Assembly: GCA_019188255.1 (NCBI GenBank)
Contig: JAETXT010000012.1
Span: 620,001 to 684,000 of the forward strand
Reading direction: 5' to 3'
Source: Verticillium longisporum
Taxonomy: Eukaryota; Ascomycota; Sordariomycetes; Glomerellales; Plectosphaerellaceae
Length of the DNA: 64,000 nucleotides
The notes below the pieces were generated by a model. It saw only the letters and a program-made list of their open reading frames with translations. It was not told where the DNA came from and searched no databases. The position numbers and the translations under genes were made by a program. Shown here one piece after another: positions 11,678 to 23,173 of the stretch; the stretch's first letter is position 1, and the number at the start of each line of letters is the position of its first letter.

Positions 11678-12534
11678 TGATGTATATCCTCGACACCCTA
11701 GAGTGAATGGCTCTGGTTGCCCTCGCACTGCCTGCAAAGGTGGCGGCTCTTTCCTTCTGGAGGAAGCTGTAGAGAGGGCGTTTGATGATCTCGTCCCTGT
11801 CTTGCGGTCTTGCCCTTGGGCGCGCGGGCGGGGTGGGTGTTGACGGACGTCTGACAGGCGTGTTTTTTTCCTGCTTTTTCATTGCTGCTGGGCGTGGCCT
11901 GGTTGTGAAGAAGATGCATACGCGAAGAGATCGGATCCGTTTGCATGACTGGACGAAGCATCAAATGAATGTACAACCCCTATCGTGGACTCTGGTGTAA
12001 GGGCACCTCTCATTCAGCGTACACTTTTGTTTTGTATTGGAGAGCCTATCTGGGGAACAGGTTTGTCACTGAGATCATAGACCAAGTTCCACAGGACCTC
12101 TCGGTGGACACTAAAAACTCATCTTTCCCTTCACGCTTGAGTTTGATTATCTTGCCCGTTGTCTCTCAACGTAGTTGAACACCGAGTTAAACTAGGTCGC
12201 GGAATCTTAGCCTGCATGGACAAGTGTCATGCCAGTACTCACGCTTGCCTGCCACGAACCCTATCCCCAACATCGATACATGTTCGTGCTTTGCACCGGA
12301 TGGTGTTGACACTCTCTTTCTGTTGGACATGCTCGAAGCATCTGAATTTTTTATGATGATGAATCAACACAGAAAGATCATGCGTTTAACAAGCCGCGAT
12401 CGCCTACAATACCAGCCCATGGCGCCAAGAAAACCAAACTTCTCCATGCAACAGCCTCATAAGAACTAGACTGATATGGCTGCTGAATGACCTAATGCCG
12501 GCAACATAACTTATTCGCGCTGTTCAAATTCCCG

Positions 12535-14588
12535 TCAAACTCGTACAGCACCCGCCGGGTCGATCTTTTCTGCATCCACCACGTCCACCGCCTCCTGATC
12601 GACTGATACCGTAGAACCAGTGTACGACGAACCGATTTCTCCATTCTCAGACACATCTGCAGTAACGGCTTCATCCGTGACAAAACTTGCGTCCGAGTCC
12701 GCCCTGTCATGATACGCCACAAACCCTTCGACAGACCCCGCCAGCGTCGAGGCTGACCCGACATCTGGCGCCATCCCCTCGGGACCCTTCTCCGGATTAT
12801 GCGCCGGCAGCAGCTCGTCACTGACAGCGGCCCCGTTTTTAATGTGCGCATGCGTGCGAGGGCCGGTATAGTAGCGCCGCCCCCCAAGATACCAGTAGGC
12901 CACCGAGAAGATCAGGGCAAACGCCAGCACACAACTCGCGTAGTTCATGTTGGACGCCATCACAGGCCGCCGCGTAGGCAGCATGAAGATGGCCGACAGA
13001 AACGCATTCCAGATAACGGCGTATATGTTGATGAGCCTGCTGAAACGACCAAGGTGCCAGGCACCGCGCTCGCATCGGGCGGGAAAGAGCAGTTTGCAAA
13101 TGATCGGAATGCAGTATGACCAGTTCAGCGCAACGGCGCAGACGTTAAAGATGGCTGCAATCAGCACGGGCGAGCCGAGACCGATGAGGTTGATGGACGC
13201 ACAGAGGGCGACGTAGAGCCAGACGGCTGGAACGGGTGTGTCGGTGCGTTTCGACATGCGATACCAGACCCGTGAGAGGGGAAGCATTTGGTCGCGTGAA
13301 AAGGCCCAGATCGTGCGAGAACCGGCGTGGATGGAAGGAATGCAGACGCAATTCATGACGAGGAAGGCAAGCAGTGTGAAGAGGACTGCAGGAGCTGGGC
13401 CGAATACGTTGTAGAAGATCTGGGCCACGGGCATGCCGGTCGGGGTAGCCGCTAGAGCAACAGGGTCTCCCATAGTGAAGACGAGGACAATGTTGTAAAG
13501 GAAGCCAACAATGTAGGTGAAGGCGGCGGCAGATGTGATGGCCGTCGGGATGACGCGGGAGGGGTTCTTCGTCTCCTCCGCAATATGACCGACACCATCG
13601 GCGTTGGCGATGATCCAGGCTACGCTGAGACAACCGAAGAAGAAGCTAAATTCAGGAGGTTTCCACCCGGACTGTGTCTCGAGGTTGGTGAAGACGTATT
13701 CGGGCGTATGCTTGTTGTTGTCCACAACAAGCAGGGCCAAGGATACCGCAAGCAAGATTGAAATGTGAATAATGCCATAAGTACTGGTGATTTTGCTCAA
13801 CCAATGTGTGGGGCATGTGTTGATGAGGCCATGAAACACACATAACGTGGCCATGACGCCCGTGATGTGAGCCTGTGTCGGCTGGTAGGAGAAACCAGAA
13901 GCAATAGAGACAGCGGAGAGGAGTATCTGGGAGGCGCCATACTCAGCGGAGGCAGTGCCCGCAACGGTTCCTACGAGGTTGAGCCATCCTGCATTGTTAG
14001 TTTCGATCCGAAGCGACTGGTTCAGGAGCAGCTTACCGTCAATCCAGGCAACTACGGCAACATAGGATGGGGGGCATAGATACTTAATAGTAAAGTACAT
14101 GCCACCTATATGAGGGTCAGTATCCATTTGATTTGCCCCAAATCCCGATCACTACATACCAGAGGTAGGATACGCGGAGGAAATCTCAGCTATGGAGACG
14201 GCCAACGCCATGGCACCGGCGCCACCGATCAGCCAACACCAGACGATGGAAGCAGCCCCGCCAGCTACCAAAGGGTAGCTGAAGGTGGTCATGATCGTGG
14301 CATAGAGGCCAGAGATGCTGAGCGCGAAACTGAAGCAGGGCCACGATGTAAAGCGGCGTTTGAACATCTAAGGATCGCGGATCAGTTAGACCACGGTTCA
14401 TCTCACTCTGAGGGCGCAGACAGCCAGAGAACGTCGAAGAGGAAAGGGGGCCATACAGGAACGCAACCAAGAGCGGCAAGGCGCCGATCAGCCTCGTCCA
14501 TCTCTTCAGATGCTTTATTGATGCGGCTGACATGGATCGAGGAGGGTGGGGGTTCGGCGTCGGTTTGAACTGTTGGCGTGGATGTCAT
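12535..14588 (-). CDS. APC-family permease (choline/GABA/amino-acid transporter)
   Basis: Four exons (14588-14457, 14367-14160, 14105-14037, 13988-12535) separated by 89-, 54- and 48-nt GT-AG introns; the joins keep frame and give 620 aa. The third intron has no stop and could be mistaken for coding sequence. The protein has the arrangement of fungal amino-acid/choline permeases: a soluble N-terminus with DRRLAALG, then about 12 hydrophobic segments starting at FALSISGLYATI, the conserved ISSAYPTSGGMYF in helix 2, and VGHIAEETKNPSRVIP before a central helix. The C-terminal tail of about 100 residues is acidic and Ser-rich. It most resembles the Hnm1/Uga4 group, a plasma-membrane proton symporter family for choline, GABA or amino acids; the substrate cannot be told from sequence alone. 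Confidence 0.87.
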
Positions 14589-17158
14589 AGTGGCGGAGCG
14601 TGCAAGTCAATTCAAGACTTGGCGACAAGGGTGAAGGTTTAATATCCAAAAAGAATTCGCTTGATCACACAGAGTCTTGAGTGGTAAGGATATGCTGAAG
14701 GGGTAAACAGAAAAAGCCAATCAAATGGTAGTCCAGTGACTTGGCCGTAGTAGAGGGAACATCTGTTAGATAGACGCTTCTTTTTGTATGAGGTTTTCAT
14801 CTTCAACACGACATCTCGATGTCGAGCTTCCACGATCAAGAAGTTACTGTTATGACGCGAATGACGTGTAGTGCGTTGGCCTGGAACTCTGGTCGGCGGA
14901 GGTTTCCACACGAAGAATTGGAGACGATGGAGAGTTGAAGCTATCGTGGGTCCAGTTTTCTCCAAGCCAAGCATGGCAAGCACAGGGCTGGAGCAAGCTC
15001 CGGGTCATCAGTGGCGGCCGCAGAGTAAAAGTCTATCGTGCACTGCATCCTTCTTCTGTTTGCTAATGATGAGGTGGCTGTACCGCGCATTGATGTCGTA
15101 TCGGAGGTGTGGATGAACAATACCAGTCATTCTGGTAATCAACGCAGGGATCCAGCTAGCAAAGTCAGAATTGAAACTACCGGAATGATCATGATTGAGG
15201 TGGCTAGAGATGGAAAGGCAAAGGCTGAAGGCACAGTACTACAGCTCGAGGATGGAGTTTGAACACCTGGTGGTAAGGTGGCGTGGCTGGCGGCCGACCA
15301 CAGCAAAGGCAAGCGCTGCAAGCTAATCGAAAGGCCTGAAATGCTGGCGCGAAGATGGGAGCCGCCCTCTCATTCCACGTTTGAGCTTATGTTGGACGGC
15401 GCCTCCCACCATGTCGAATTCTCTGCGACCAAAAAGGCCCAGAGCCTCAGAACCCGCAGACGGTCGCATGTGAAAGCCGCTCTGGCGCGGACGGCGAACG
15501 GAGATTCCTTTCCTGCGATTGCAAATCCCATGTACTGATTTGGAAGGCTGGTGGTGCCTGTCGTCTCGGAGGCGGTGGAACGTGATCTGCGTGCAAGCTT
15601 GGCTGGTCCAGCGGAGGTTTTGCCGCGGCTGAATGGTGCTACCAAGCCCCCAGCTGCGACTGCTGTGCATGCCATGCCTGCGGGGATCGTGATGAAGCCG
15701 TTGAACGTAGGTCCACGCATCAGGAGAAGCGGACCATTTTGTGCTTTCGACGTCGGAATGAACAAGCGATGAGACGAAGAAACAAAATTCGCATCAGGTG
15801 AGGGCAGTGTAAAGGCTATCCAGCGTGAGGATACCGGACGAACTGAAAGGATGTTTCAGAGGCAGGACGATAAAAATGAAGCACCAGCAAACAGTCAAGA
15901 CGGCGCCTTGGTCTGTATGCCTGACAGTGACGGCGACGGCGACGGAGGGACCGTTCGGCCTTGGTTCTGGTAGCATACAGAATCGTCATCGACGACCAGT
16001 TGACGCTCCTCTTCTGTTCTCCTGTCTCACGATGGCGCCCAGAAGGCACCTTCGTTTCAACCCCGTGATGGCTTCCTCCGTCAGCACCCTAGTTGCGCTG
16101 TATTGTTGGGGGATGCGGCTGGGGTCAGGCAGGTGCAATGGCTCGAGGATCAGGTGCAAGGAGGAGCACCTCCCTTGAAGCACCCCTGGCCTGGTCATGT
16201 TCAAAAGGCTAATGAATACGGTATCAAGGCAGGCAGAGGCAGTCTCAATCCAGGGGCAGCACATGGCGGCAGCTGCAGCAGGTAGATCCTGCCAGGGCCA
16301 GGTAACCAGGGCCAGGCAGGGCAAGCCCCCCCCAGATCGAGCACGGCCCACGCCGCACAGCCAATCCGGCTCTTCGGCAGGTCCCAAGGTCCAGGGCCTC
16401 GTCTCAAGTTCGCCTTTGGTCCCCCATTTCGTCCCCTCACCACCAATCCTCGTCAACCGCACTTCCTCTGCCCTCCTCACCACCACCTGCTGCTACACAA
16501 ATGGTTTCACACGCCAGCACCTTCGGGCTGTTCAGCCAATGGCCCGCCCATGCACCTCATTGACAGCCGACGACCAGACGACAGGAACCGCATCATCATG
16601 CTCCATTGACCAGGCCCCGTTCCCTGCGTCGCTCAGTGATCGGACGGGAGATGGACCTCGTCAACCACTGCTGCGACCCCTCTTTGACCTTGCACTTTGT
16701 CTTCGAAATGCCCGAGTTGCCCCCCCTGGACACCGTTCTCCAAGGCTGACGGTCAGCGGCACAAACGGCGCTTAGATTTTCTTGGGCTTTTGGCCTCGTG
16801 AAACGGGCCTTGAAAATGGTGCGTTGGAAACGAAATTGAGGGGAAAGGGGGCGAGCAACAACGTTCGTCTCGTGCTTGCATGACCATGTCCCTGGCGAAC
16901 TCTGGCGGCATGACGACCGGCGTATATCTCCCACGCACCGCCCATCCTCCCATCGTCGGAGACTTCTTGGGAGAGTCAGTCGATCATCACGGCTTCGCTC
17001 TTTTGCGCAGCTAGCTCTGTCCAAGCACGTTCCTTTCCTTTTCGCGCCTTTCCGTTTCTCTTACCTTCGCTTCTTGAAATCTGCAGTGCAGGTCCCTGTT
17101 TACTTCACTTCTCACCTTCACTCGCTCATCAGGTCTGCCTCTTCTTTTGCACGCCACC
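14589..17158. other. Intergenic, no gene recognised
   Basis: Long divergent upstream region of the permease (-) and the Gly-rich secreted protein (+). Open frames here overlap in several phases and show no motif. The last 150 bases are strongly pyrimidine-rich, as a fungal leader would be. Confidence 0.5.
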
Positions 17159-19363
17159 ATGCTGACCAAGCACATACTTCTCTCGGTGCTCGCCGCCCTC
17201 GTCGCTGCGACCCCAACGCCTCGCCGCCGTGCCGTCGAGGCTCTCGATCCTGACGCCGCCGCCGAGGCCCACCAACGGGATGACACTGCTACCCGTGCCT
17301 TTGCCAATGTGTCGGTCCAGACTGCCGACGGCCGATGCCTCTTTGTCGACCCCCTGTCCGGTGATTTTCGTGCGAACTTGACCCCCGTGCAGCTCGCCGC
17401 CTGCGGATCGACAGAAGGCCAGGGCTGGGATGTCATTACCGCTGGAAAGCACAATGACCAGCCAGGTCAGGTTCTCTTCGTGAACACCTTGGTATACTGG
17501 ACCCTCATCCACCAGTATGGACTCGTATGCTGATCATGGCAGACCCAAGCATGCCTCAATTTTGACAGCCGTAACGGCAACGTCAACCTTTTCTCCTGTG
17601 GCGGCCGCGCGGCCGGTGAGGGCGAGGTCACCGAGTCCCAGCTCTTTGCCTATGCAGGCCGCATGGCACTATCTCTGAAGCCGAAGAACGCCGAGGGCCA
17701 GTGTCTCGTCACAAACGGAGACACACTCGGCGTTGCCGCTTGTGCCGAGGGCGAGACGACGCAGAGGTTCAATATTGGAGGCATGTCCATCCGGTGGAAG
17801 CGGAGTCCTCACGGTGCCGGCTTCGGGGCCGGCACTCCCTCGTTTCTAGGGGGTTCAGGCAGCGCAGGTGGCCTCCCCAATTTGGGTGGTCTTTTTGGTG
17901 GTGGCGGTGGCGGCGGCGGTGGCTGGGGACGCGGGGGGAACGGGCGTGGGCACGGCGGTAACTGGGGCGGGAATGGAAATGGCAACGGCAACGGCAATGG
18001 GAACGGTAATGGAGGTGTCATGCCGCCTCCCGCTGCTCCCCCCGTTGCTCCTCCCGTCGCCGAGCCCACCCAGCAGCCTACCGCTCCCAACGGGGCTCCA
18101 ACACCAATCTTCTCAACTATTTTTCCCGATGGCGGTAACGAAGGTGGCAATGGCAGCGGCAACGAGACCGAAGTCCTGCCTTGTTCGACAGCGGCCCCCG
18201 TTACGGGCTCCACGACTTCAAGGGCTGCCCAGCCCACGGCACCCCCTGGTGCACCGACGCCTATCTTCTCCCCCGTCCCCCCCAATAGTGGCAATGATGG
18301 AGGCAATGCCGGTGGAACGGGGGGCAACGCCGGCAGCAATGGAGGTAACCAAGGCGGCAATAATAATAACGACGATAACGCAGGCACTCCCGCTCAGACA
18401 TCGTCTTGCGCCCAAACCAGAAGGACCACGTCTGCCGCTCAGCCGACCGCTCCACCAACTGCACCCAGCGGCGCCCCGGAACCTATTTTCTCAACTATTG
18501 TTCCTGATGCTGGAAATGGCGAGGATAACAGCGGCGGTTGTGGTACTCCTGCCCCGGCTTTGTCCTCGACCACAGGGTGCGACGTATCTCGGGCGCCACC
18601 TGCGGTCATAAAGCCACCCACGCAGCCCTCGGCTCCGGAAGGCGCCCCTACACCAATCTTCTCTATCGTTGTTGGTGGTGGTGGCGCGGGTGCTGGAGGG
18701 GGCAAAGGCGACGGGAACGGCAATGGCAACGGCAAAGGGGAGGACAAGGCGGATGACGCCGCTCCCGAAACACCCGGTTCTACCACACCCGCCAACCCCA
18801 CGGCTCCGATCCCCGTCTCCCGAGCCGGCGGTACCCTCAACCTCACGGCCGCGGCGGAGGCGCACCAATTTGACTCTGGCGCCACCCGTCCCATGCAGTT
18901 CGTCTCTCTTCGAGCCTCAACCGGCGAGTGTGTGTCCGTTGATCCCACAGCTGGCGATTTCCGCCAGAACCTGATCCCTCTCGCTCTCGTACCCTGCTCT
19001 GGAGCGCCTGAGCAGAAATTCGATTTTATCATGGCTGGTGTCCACAACGATGGTTCCAGGCCGGGATCTGCTCTCGTGGTGAGCGTTGTGACGAACGGCT
19101 GTGTTAGCACGGACAGCCGAAGGGCGGCTGATGACAACGTGACCGTATTTTCTTGCGGTGGACGTGCCGACGGCGAGGGCAAGACGGACGTCGGACAGCT
19201 TGTTGATCTCAAGGGCTCTAAGGAGGGCGAGTCGTTCGTCTGGCAGCCAGCCAACGGAAACGGGCAGTGTATTATTCCTGGGCAGGGCAGGCTCGTACTT
19301 GGTGCTTGCGGTGGAGCGGATTCGACCTTTGATATTGTCCATGTTGGACCTGATGCTAGATAG
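17159..19363 (+). CDS. Secreted protein with two beta-trefoil-like domains and a Gly/Pro repeat linker
   Basis: Exons 17159-17491 and 17543-19363 (51-nt intron, GTATAC donor, GGCAG acceptor) give 717 aa. The ATG has a GCCACC context and opens a signal peptide (MLTKHILLSVLAALVAATP) followed by a dibasic RRR site. The first domain (about 40-210) contains DGRCLFVDPLSGDF, CLNFDSRRNG, LFSCGGRAAGEG and QCLVTNGDTLGVAAC, a pattern like ricin-type QxW beta-trefoils. A second copy (about 565-717) has CVSVDPTAGDF, CVSTDSRR, VFSCGGRADGEG and QCIIPGQGRLVLGAC. Between them lies a Gly/Asn-rich stretch and four imperfect repeats of the type QPTAP-GAPTPIFS. The gene may encode a two-headed carbohydrate-binding protein; the lectin assignment rests on pattern only. 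Intron position and reading frame are secure. Confidence 0.8.
17880..18760 (+). repeat. Coding low-complexity and PTAP-GAPTPIFS repeats
   Basis: Inside the secreted protein gene, GGT/GGC/AAC-rich DNA codes Gly-Asn runs. Four spaced units code for QPTAPNGAPTPIFS-like peptides (near 18068, 18227, 18436 and 18623), each followed by a Gly/Asn spacer. The spacing suggests internal duplication, so length polymorphism between strains would be expected. Confidence 0.7.
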
Positions 19364-20361
19364 CTTGGTCATGTGTTGGCCTCATGAAGTAGTAAAATTT
19401 TGCATTATTCTCATTCCGATGCCGTCATGTCTGCGAAACCTGTCCTCTTCTGGCATAGAGTATGGAGTTGGAGCCCTCGGTCGGGTGCAACGAGTTGACA
19501 AAGATGTGAGGTCAATGATGACCGGGTTCTCTTTGATAAGTGTGAGATGCTTGACCTCTTGGCACAGCCCACAGCAGGGCCTAAGGTTGCACGGCTGGTG
19601 TTCATATATATATGGGGGTAAAATGCAGTGCTCGGTGTGAGAGCATAAGATGAGAGTGTCGTCTGAACTCAAGTACATTAGCAGTTCCATGGACTTTGTG
19701 TCAGGCTTTCGGCAATAGCGCTGCAGCCCATGACTTCCATTCAATTCACGCATGCAATTGATGCACATCACGTCAAAGGGACGCGCGCTGGTATCGACAG
19801 GCGTTGCTGTCTTGGATTCTCGTGGGGCGAAGCTTGTCTGAAAGCTTGTACGTGAGGAGCACTGTAAAGTTCACTTTGACTACTGCATTGCAGTTGACGT
19901 GCCACTAAATCATTCTGGGCAAGGCTTGTATGGGTACGTATCTTATCTGCGATCACCACGTGCTGCCGCCTGCTGTCGTCGATCTTGCCGCTCCCCTCAA
20001 TAGAGCTCTGGAGTTTGTCTCCTTCACGCCATCATTCTTGATCAATTTCCTCGTTCATCAATCGCAGCATCGCTTTCTTCCATACTACGTGGCAGTTATA
20101 CCCTCTGGAAGGGCCGGGCCGCACCTTTCGTGACCCTAGCCCACAAGCACGACGACACACGGCCTGACCACTCGCAACCAGCTTTGACCCTGGCCAACGA
20201 TCTGCGACTCTGCCATCATCCTGGAGGCCAGTAACCCTGCAGAGCACTGCCTCGCGCTCTGTCGGCCATCGTCCGTGAGACAACACTTCTCCAAAACACT
20301 CATGTCGCCCACCTCCAATCGTCCCCCCCGCGATCTCTTGCGGTCCTCACCATAACCAGCC
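19364..20361. other. Intergenic, upstream of the CorA-like gene
   Basis: No gene recognised. It holds the 3' region of the secreted protein gene and the CT-rich leader of the CorA-like gene. Confidence 0.5.
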
Positions 20362-22188
20362 ATGGCCGAAGACTCGACGCAATTTCCTGTCCTCCAAAAG
20401 GTCGAGACGGCTCCCGACGAGCTGGTCTCGCCGCATACACAGCCCTTGAAACTCAAGACAACCATCAGTCCCACCCCAGGCCTGGCACATCGCACGAACA
20501 CGGCCTCCTCTGACCCCGAAACTCCCTTCTCCCCCGTCCGCCGACGTGCCGATTCTCGCGCCAACACATTCCGAGCGGTCGACGATTACGATGATATTGC
20601 CTTCGACTTCGAGTCGCACCGCCCAGGCTGGCAGCCCGGCTCTGAGCCCGGCTACGACCCTTCGAAGCCGGACGGAGGACACGCCTCGGTCCCCGCCCTG
20701 CACGCCGAGTGCGAGATCACCGTGGCCGACTTTGACGAGGGCCGTGTCGAGAGCCGATCCTTTGGCAACGAGGACTTTATCGAGTACCTGCAGAGGCCGC
20801 AGCCCGCCTGGAGCAAGTGTCGCTGGATCAACATCAATGGCCTCAGTTGGGACGTCATCCAGGCGTGCGGTCAGCACAAGGGCCTGCACAAACTGGCTAT
20901 TGAGGATATCATGAACACCCGCAACCGTACCAAGACTGACTGCTACCCGACCCACGCCTCTCTCCTGCTGACGCTGCTGAAGCTCGTCCGGCTCGTGGAT
21001 CCTGACAGCGACAGTGACAGCGATTCCGACTCGGACAGGAGCAGCGTTCTCACGAAAAAGTCGGCAAGGGGCTTCATGCGGGCGAAGAGGTGGCTTAGCG
21101 GCAGCGGGCCGGATGCCGGAGCCATGAAGGAATCTGCAGCCAAGACGGACCCGGAGAGGGCTGCCGTGCCGGCGAAGACTGCGCACATGTCTCGCCGCGA
21201 CCGTGTCAAGGCCAAGCTCGGTTTCAGCGTCGAAGACCCCGATCTGACACCAGACGACAGCATTCTCGTCCGTACGCTGCAGCGCTACCATGCCTCGCCG
21301 AACGAGGCTCGTACCGATTACATGGAGAAGCACTCGTCGCTCAACTCGCGCGACCTTGCCGTTAGTGCCGAGCAGGTCTCGATCTTTCTCACCTCAGACA
21401 ACACTGTCATCTCGTTCTTCGAGGTGTCGGCTCGCGACATCGAACGGCCGATTGCGCTGCGTCTGTCGACTCCCGGCACTATCCTGCGGCAGTCGTGTGA
21501 CGCGTCGCTCCTCGTCCAGGCCATCATCGATGCCATCATCGATCTGGCTCTTCCTCTGACGGCTGTCTACCAAGATGTCATTGGGGATCTCGAGCTCGAC
21601 GTTCTGACGTCGCCTAATATCAAGCAGAGCAGACAGCTGTACATCTGCATTTCTGAGATCAACAAAATGCTCACGTTTCTGAACCCGATCGACAATGTGG
21701 TCAACGTCTTGCGCGATCACGCGTCCGACCTGCGTCCCGACATTGCGGCGCGCGAGCTCCGTAACCCGGCCTCGGGCGTCATCGTCACGCCTCTAACGCA
21801 CACGTACCTCGGCGACGTCCTCGATCACTGCGTCATCATCACGGAAGCCATGGAGCAGATCAAGCGCAGCGCCGACAACCTCATTGACCTCATCTTCAAC
21901 ACCATCTCGGCGAACCAGAACGAGAGCATGAAGCAGCTGACTGTGATCACGATCATCTTCCTGCCGTTGACCTTCATTACGGGCTATTTCGGCCAGAACT
22001 TTGAGCCGTTTCCGCAGCTTGCCTATGGTATTCCTTACTTTTGGAAGATTGCGGCGCCCGTCGTCTGCATCACCGTGACAGTCATGATGCAGGGCTGGAT
22101 CCGGCAGTGGATCACGAAGATCTTGGCGAGGAGACAGATCGTCGCGGCTAGGAAGCGGGGACAGAGGAAGAGGAGAAAGCAGGCATAG
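20362..22188 (+). CDS. CorA-like divalent cation transporter with a GQN motif
   Basis: An intron-free 608-residue frame. A disordered, acidic N-terminus (about 1-110) precedes the CorA cytoplasmic domain: CRWININGLSWDVIQACG, HKLAIEDIMN-like text (LAIEDIMNTRNRTK) and a long helical region. Two transmembrane helices sit at the C-terminus (about 525-545 and 555-580), ending in a very basic tail RKRGQRKRRKQA. The signature at the end of TM1 reads YFGQNFEPF (G544 Q545 N546) where canonical CorA/Alr/Mrs2 proteins have GMN. An Asp-Ser run (DSDSDSDSDSDR) interrupts the soluble domain near residues 214-226. The family forms pentameric channels for Mg2+ or other divalent ions; the altered loop leaves the ion uncertain. 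The membrane may be plasma membrane or vacuole. Confidence 0.85.
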   Translation: MAEDSTQFPVLQKVETAPDELVSPHTQPLKLKTTISPTPGLAHRTNTASSDPETPFSPVRRRADSRANTFRAVDDYDDIAFDFESHRPGWQPGSEPGYDPSKPDGGHASVPALHAECEITVADFDEGRVESRSFGNEDFIEYLQRPQPAWSKCRWININGLSWDVIQACGQHKGLHKLAIEDIMNTRNRTKTDCYPTHASLLLTLLKLVRLVDPDSDSDSDSDSDRSSVLTKKSARGFMRAKRWLSGSGPDAGAMKESAAKTDPERAAVPAKTAHMSRRDRVKAKLGFSVEDPDLTPDDSILVRTLQRYHASPNEARTDYMEKHSSLNSRDLAVSAEQVSIFLTSDNTVISFFEVSARDIERPIALRLSTPGTILRQSCDASLLVQAIIDAIIDLALPLTAVYQDVIGDLELDVLTSPNIKQSRQLYICISEINKMLTFLNPIDNVVNVLRDHASDLRPDIAARELRNPASGVIVTPLTHTYLGDVLDHCVIITEAMEQIKRSADNLIDLIFNTISANQNESMKQLTVITIIFLPLTFITGYFGQNFEPFPQLAYGIPYFWKIAAPVVCITVTVMMQGWIRQWITKILARRQIVAARKRGQRKRRKQA

Positions 22189-22678
22189 GAGACGCCTGCG
22201 AGCGTCATCGGCGGACGAAAGGCGAGCAGTCTGTTTGCGCAGGCCGAGGGGCGGAAGTGCTCCGGGTGGTGTGGGAGTTGAATCGGCATGCACGTCTGCG
22301 GTCGTTTGGCGTTTGGGCTTGACACAAGTGATTTGAGGCTCGTTTGAGTACGATACCCCTTTCTGTAGCAACTTTGATTGCTTTGATTAGTCTTTGCTTG
22401 CTTCTTGCTGTATTAGGTGTTGGAATAAGGGCAGGCCTGCGGGCGAGTCCGTTACGCGGGATCCGTCCGATGTTCGGCGGGGCTCCGTCTGCCGCACGTG
22501 ATGATACCCATTCAACATTCTTTTCACTTCTCAGTGACTCGACATGCTCATACCTCACCGTCTCACAACTCACGCATCACTTCGCCCTCAACTAAGCAAA
22601 ACGCCACACCTAGCATACACTCGTTTGCCAATACTCGGTCCAAGTCCCAAATCAAACATCGTCACACCGCCCAGCACC
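22189..22678. other. Short intergenic region
   Basis: 3' region of the CorA-like gene and upstream region of the thioesterase. Nothing else recognised. Confidence 0.5.
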
Positions 22679-23173
22679 ATGTCCACACAACAACCCCTCC
22701 CGGCCTCGGACCCCACAACGGAAGCTCACATTACCGACTACCACGCAACCCGCTGCCTCGCCTCCCCGCTCTACGCCTTCCTCCTGTCCCCGGCTGAGCA
22801 CGGCCTCCGCCTGACCCACGCCTCGCGCGGCCGCGTCGTCTTCCGCCTCCCCGTCGCGGCCTGCCACCTCAACGCCGCCGGCGGCCTGCACGGCTCCGTC
22901 TCGGCCACCATTGTCGACTGGGCCGGCGGCCTCGCCGTCGCGGCGTGGGACCTGCGCGGCGGCACGGGCGTCAGCGTCGACATTCACGTCAGCTACGTCA
23001 GCAGCGTGCGGCTCGGGGAGGAGGTCGAGATTGAGGGCTCCGTGGACAAGGTCGGCGGCAGCCTGGCGTTCACGACCGTCGGCGTGTGGAAGGTGGAGGA
23101 GGGACGGAGGGGGGCCGTTGTGATTACGGGGAGGCATACAAAGTTTGTCAGGGGGAAGGCGCCTGCGAAATAA
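22679..23173 (+). CDS. Hotdog-fold acyl-CoA thioesterase (PaaI/ACOT13-like)
   Basis: A 164-residue single-exon protein of the 4HBT superfamily. LNAAGGLHGSVSATIVDWAGG is the central hotdog helix with the typical GGxxHGG/S-type turn, and the following VSVDIHVSYVSSVRLGEEVEIEG matches the conserved strand region of PaaI/ACOT13 thioesterases. The family hydrolyses acyl-CoA thioesters, working as dimers or tetramers. No transit peptide is obvious. The ATG at 22679 (CACCATG) is chosen; an upstream in-frame extension has no domain content. GC-rich codon use fits a native gene. Confidence 0.85.
   Translation: MSTQQPLPASDPTTEAHITDYHATRCLASPLYAFLLSPAEHGLRLTHASRGRVVFRLPVAACHLNAAGGLHGSVSATIVDWAGGLAVAAWDLRGGTGVSVDIHVSYVSSVRLGEEVEIEGSVDKVGGSLAFTTVGVWKVEEGRRGAVVITGRHTKFVRGKAPAK

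Larger units (their letters stand above)
11248..12534. other. Intergenic with a possible micro-gene
   Basis: Apart from the low-confidence spliced frame at 11534-11677, nothing gene-like was seen. The right end is the 3' region of the permease gene. Confidence 0.4.

Noticed and set aside
20347..21333. 328-codon antisense open frame over the CorA-like gene
   Set aside because: Shadow frame of high-GC coding sequence; no family features.
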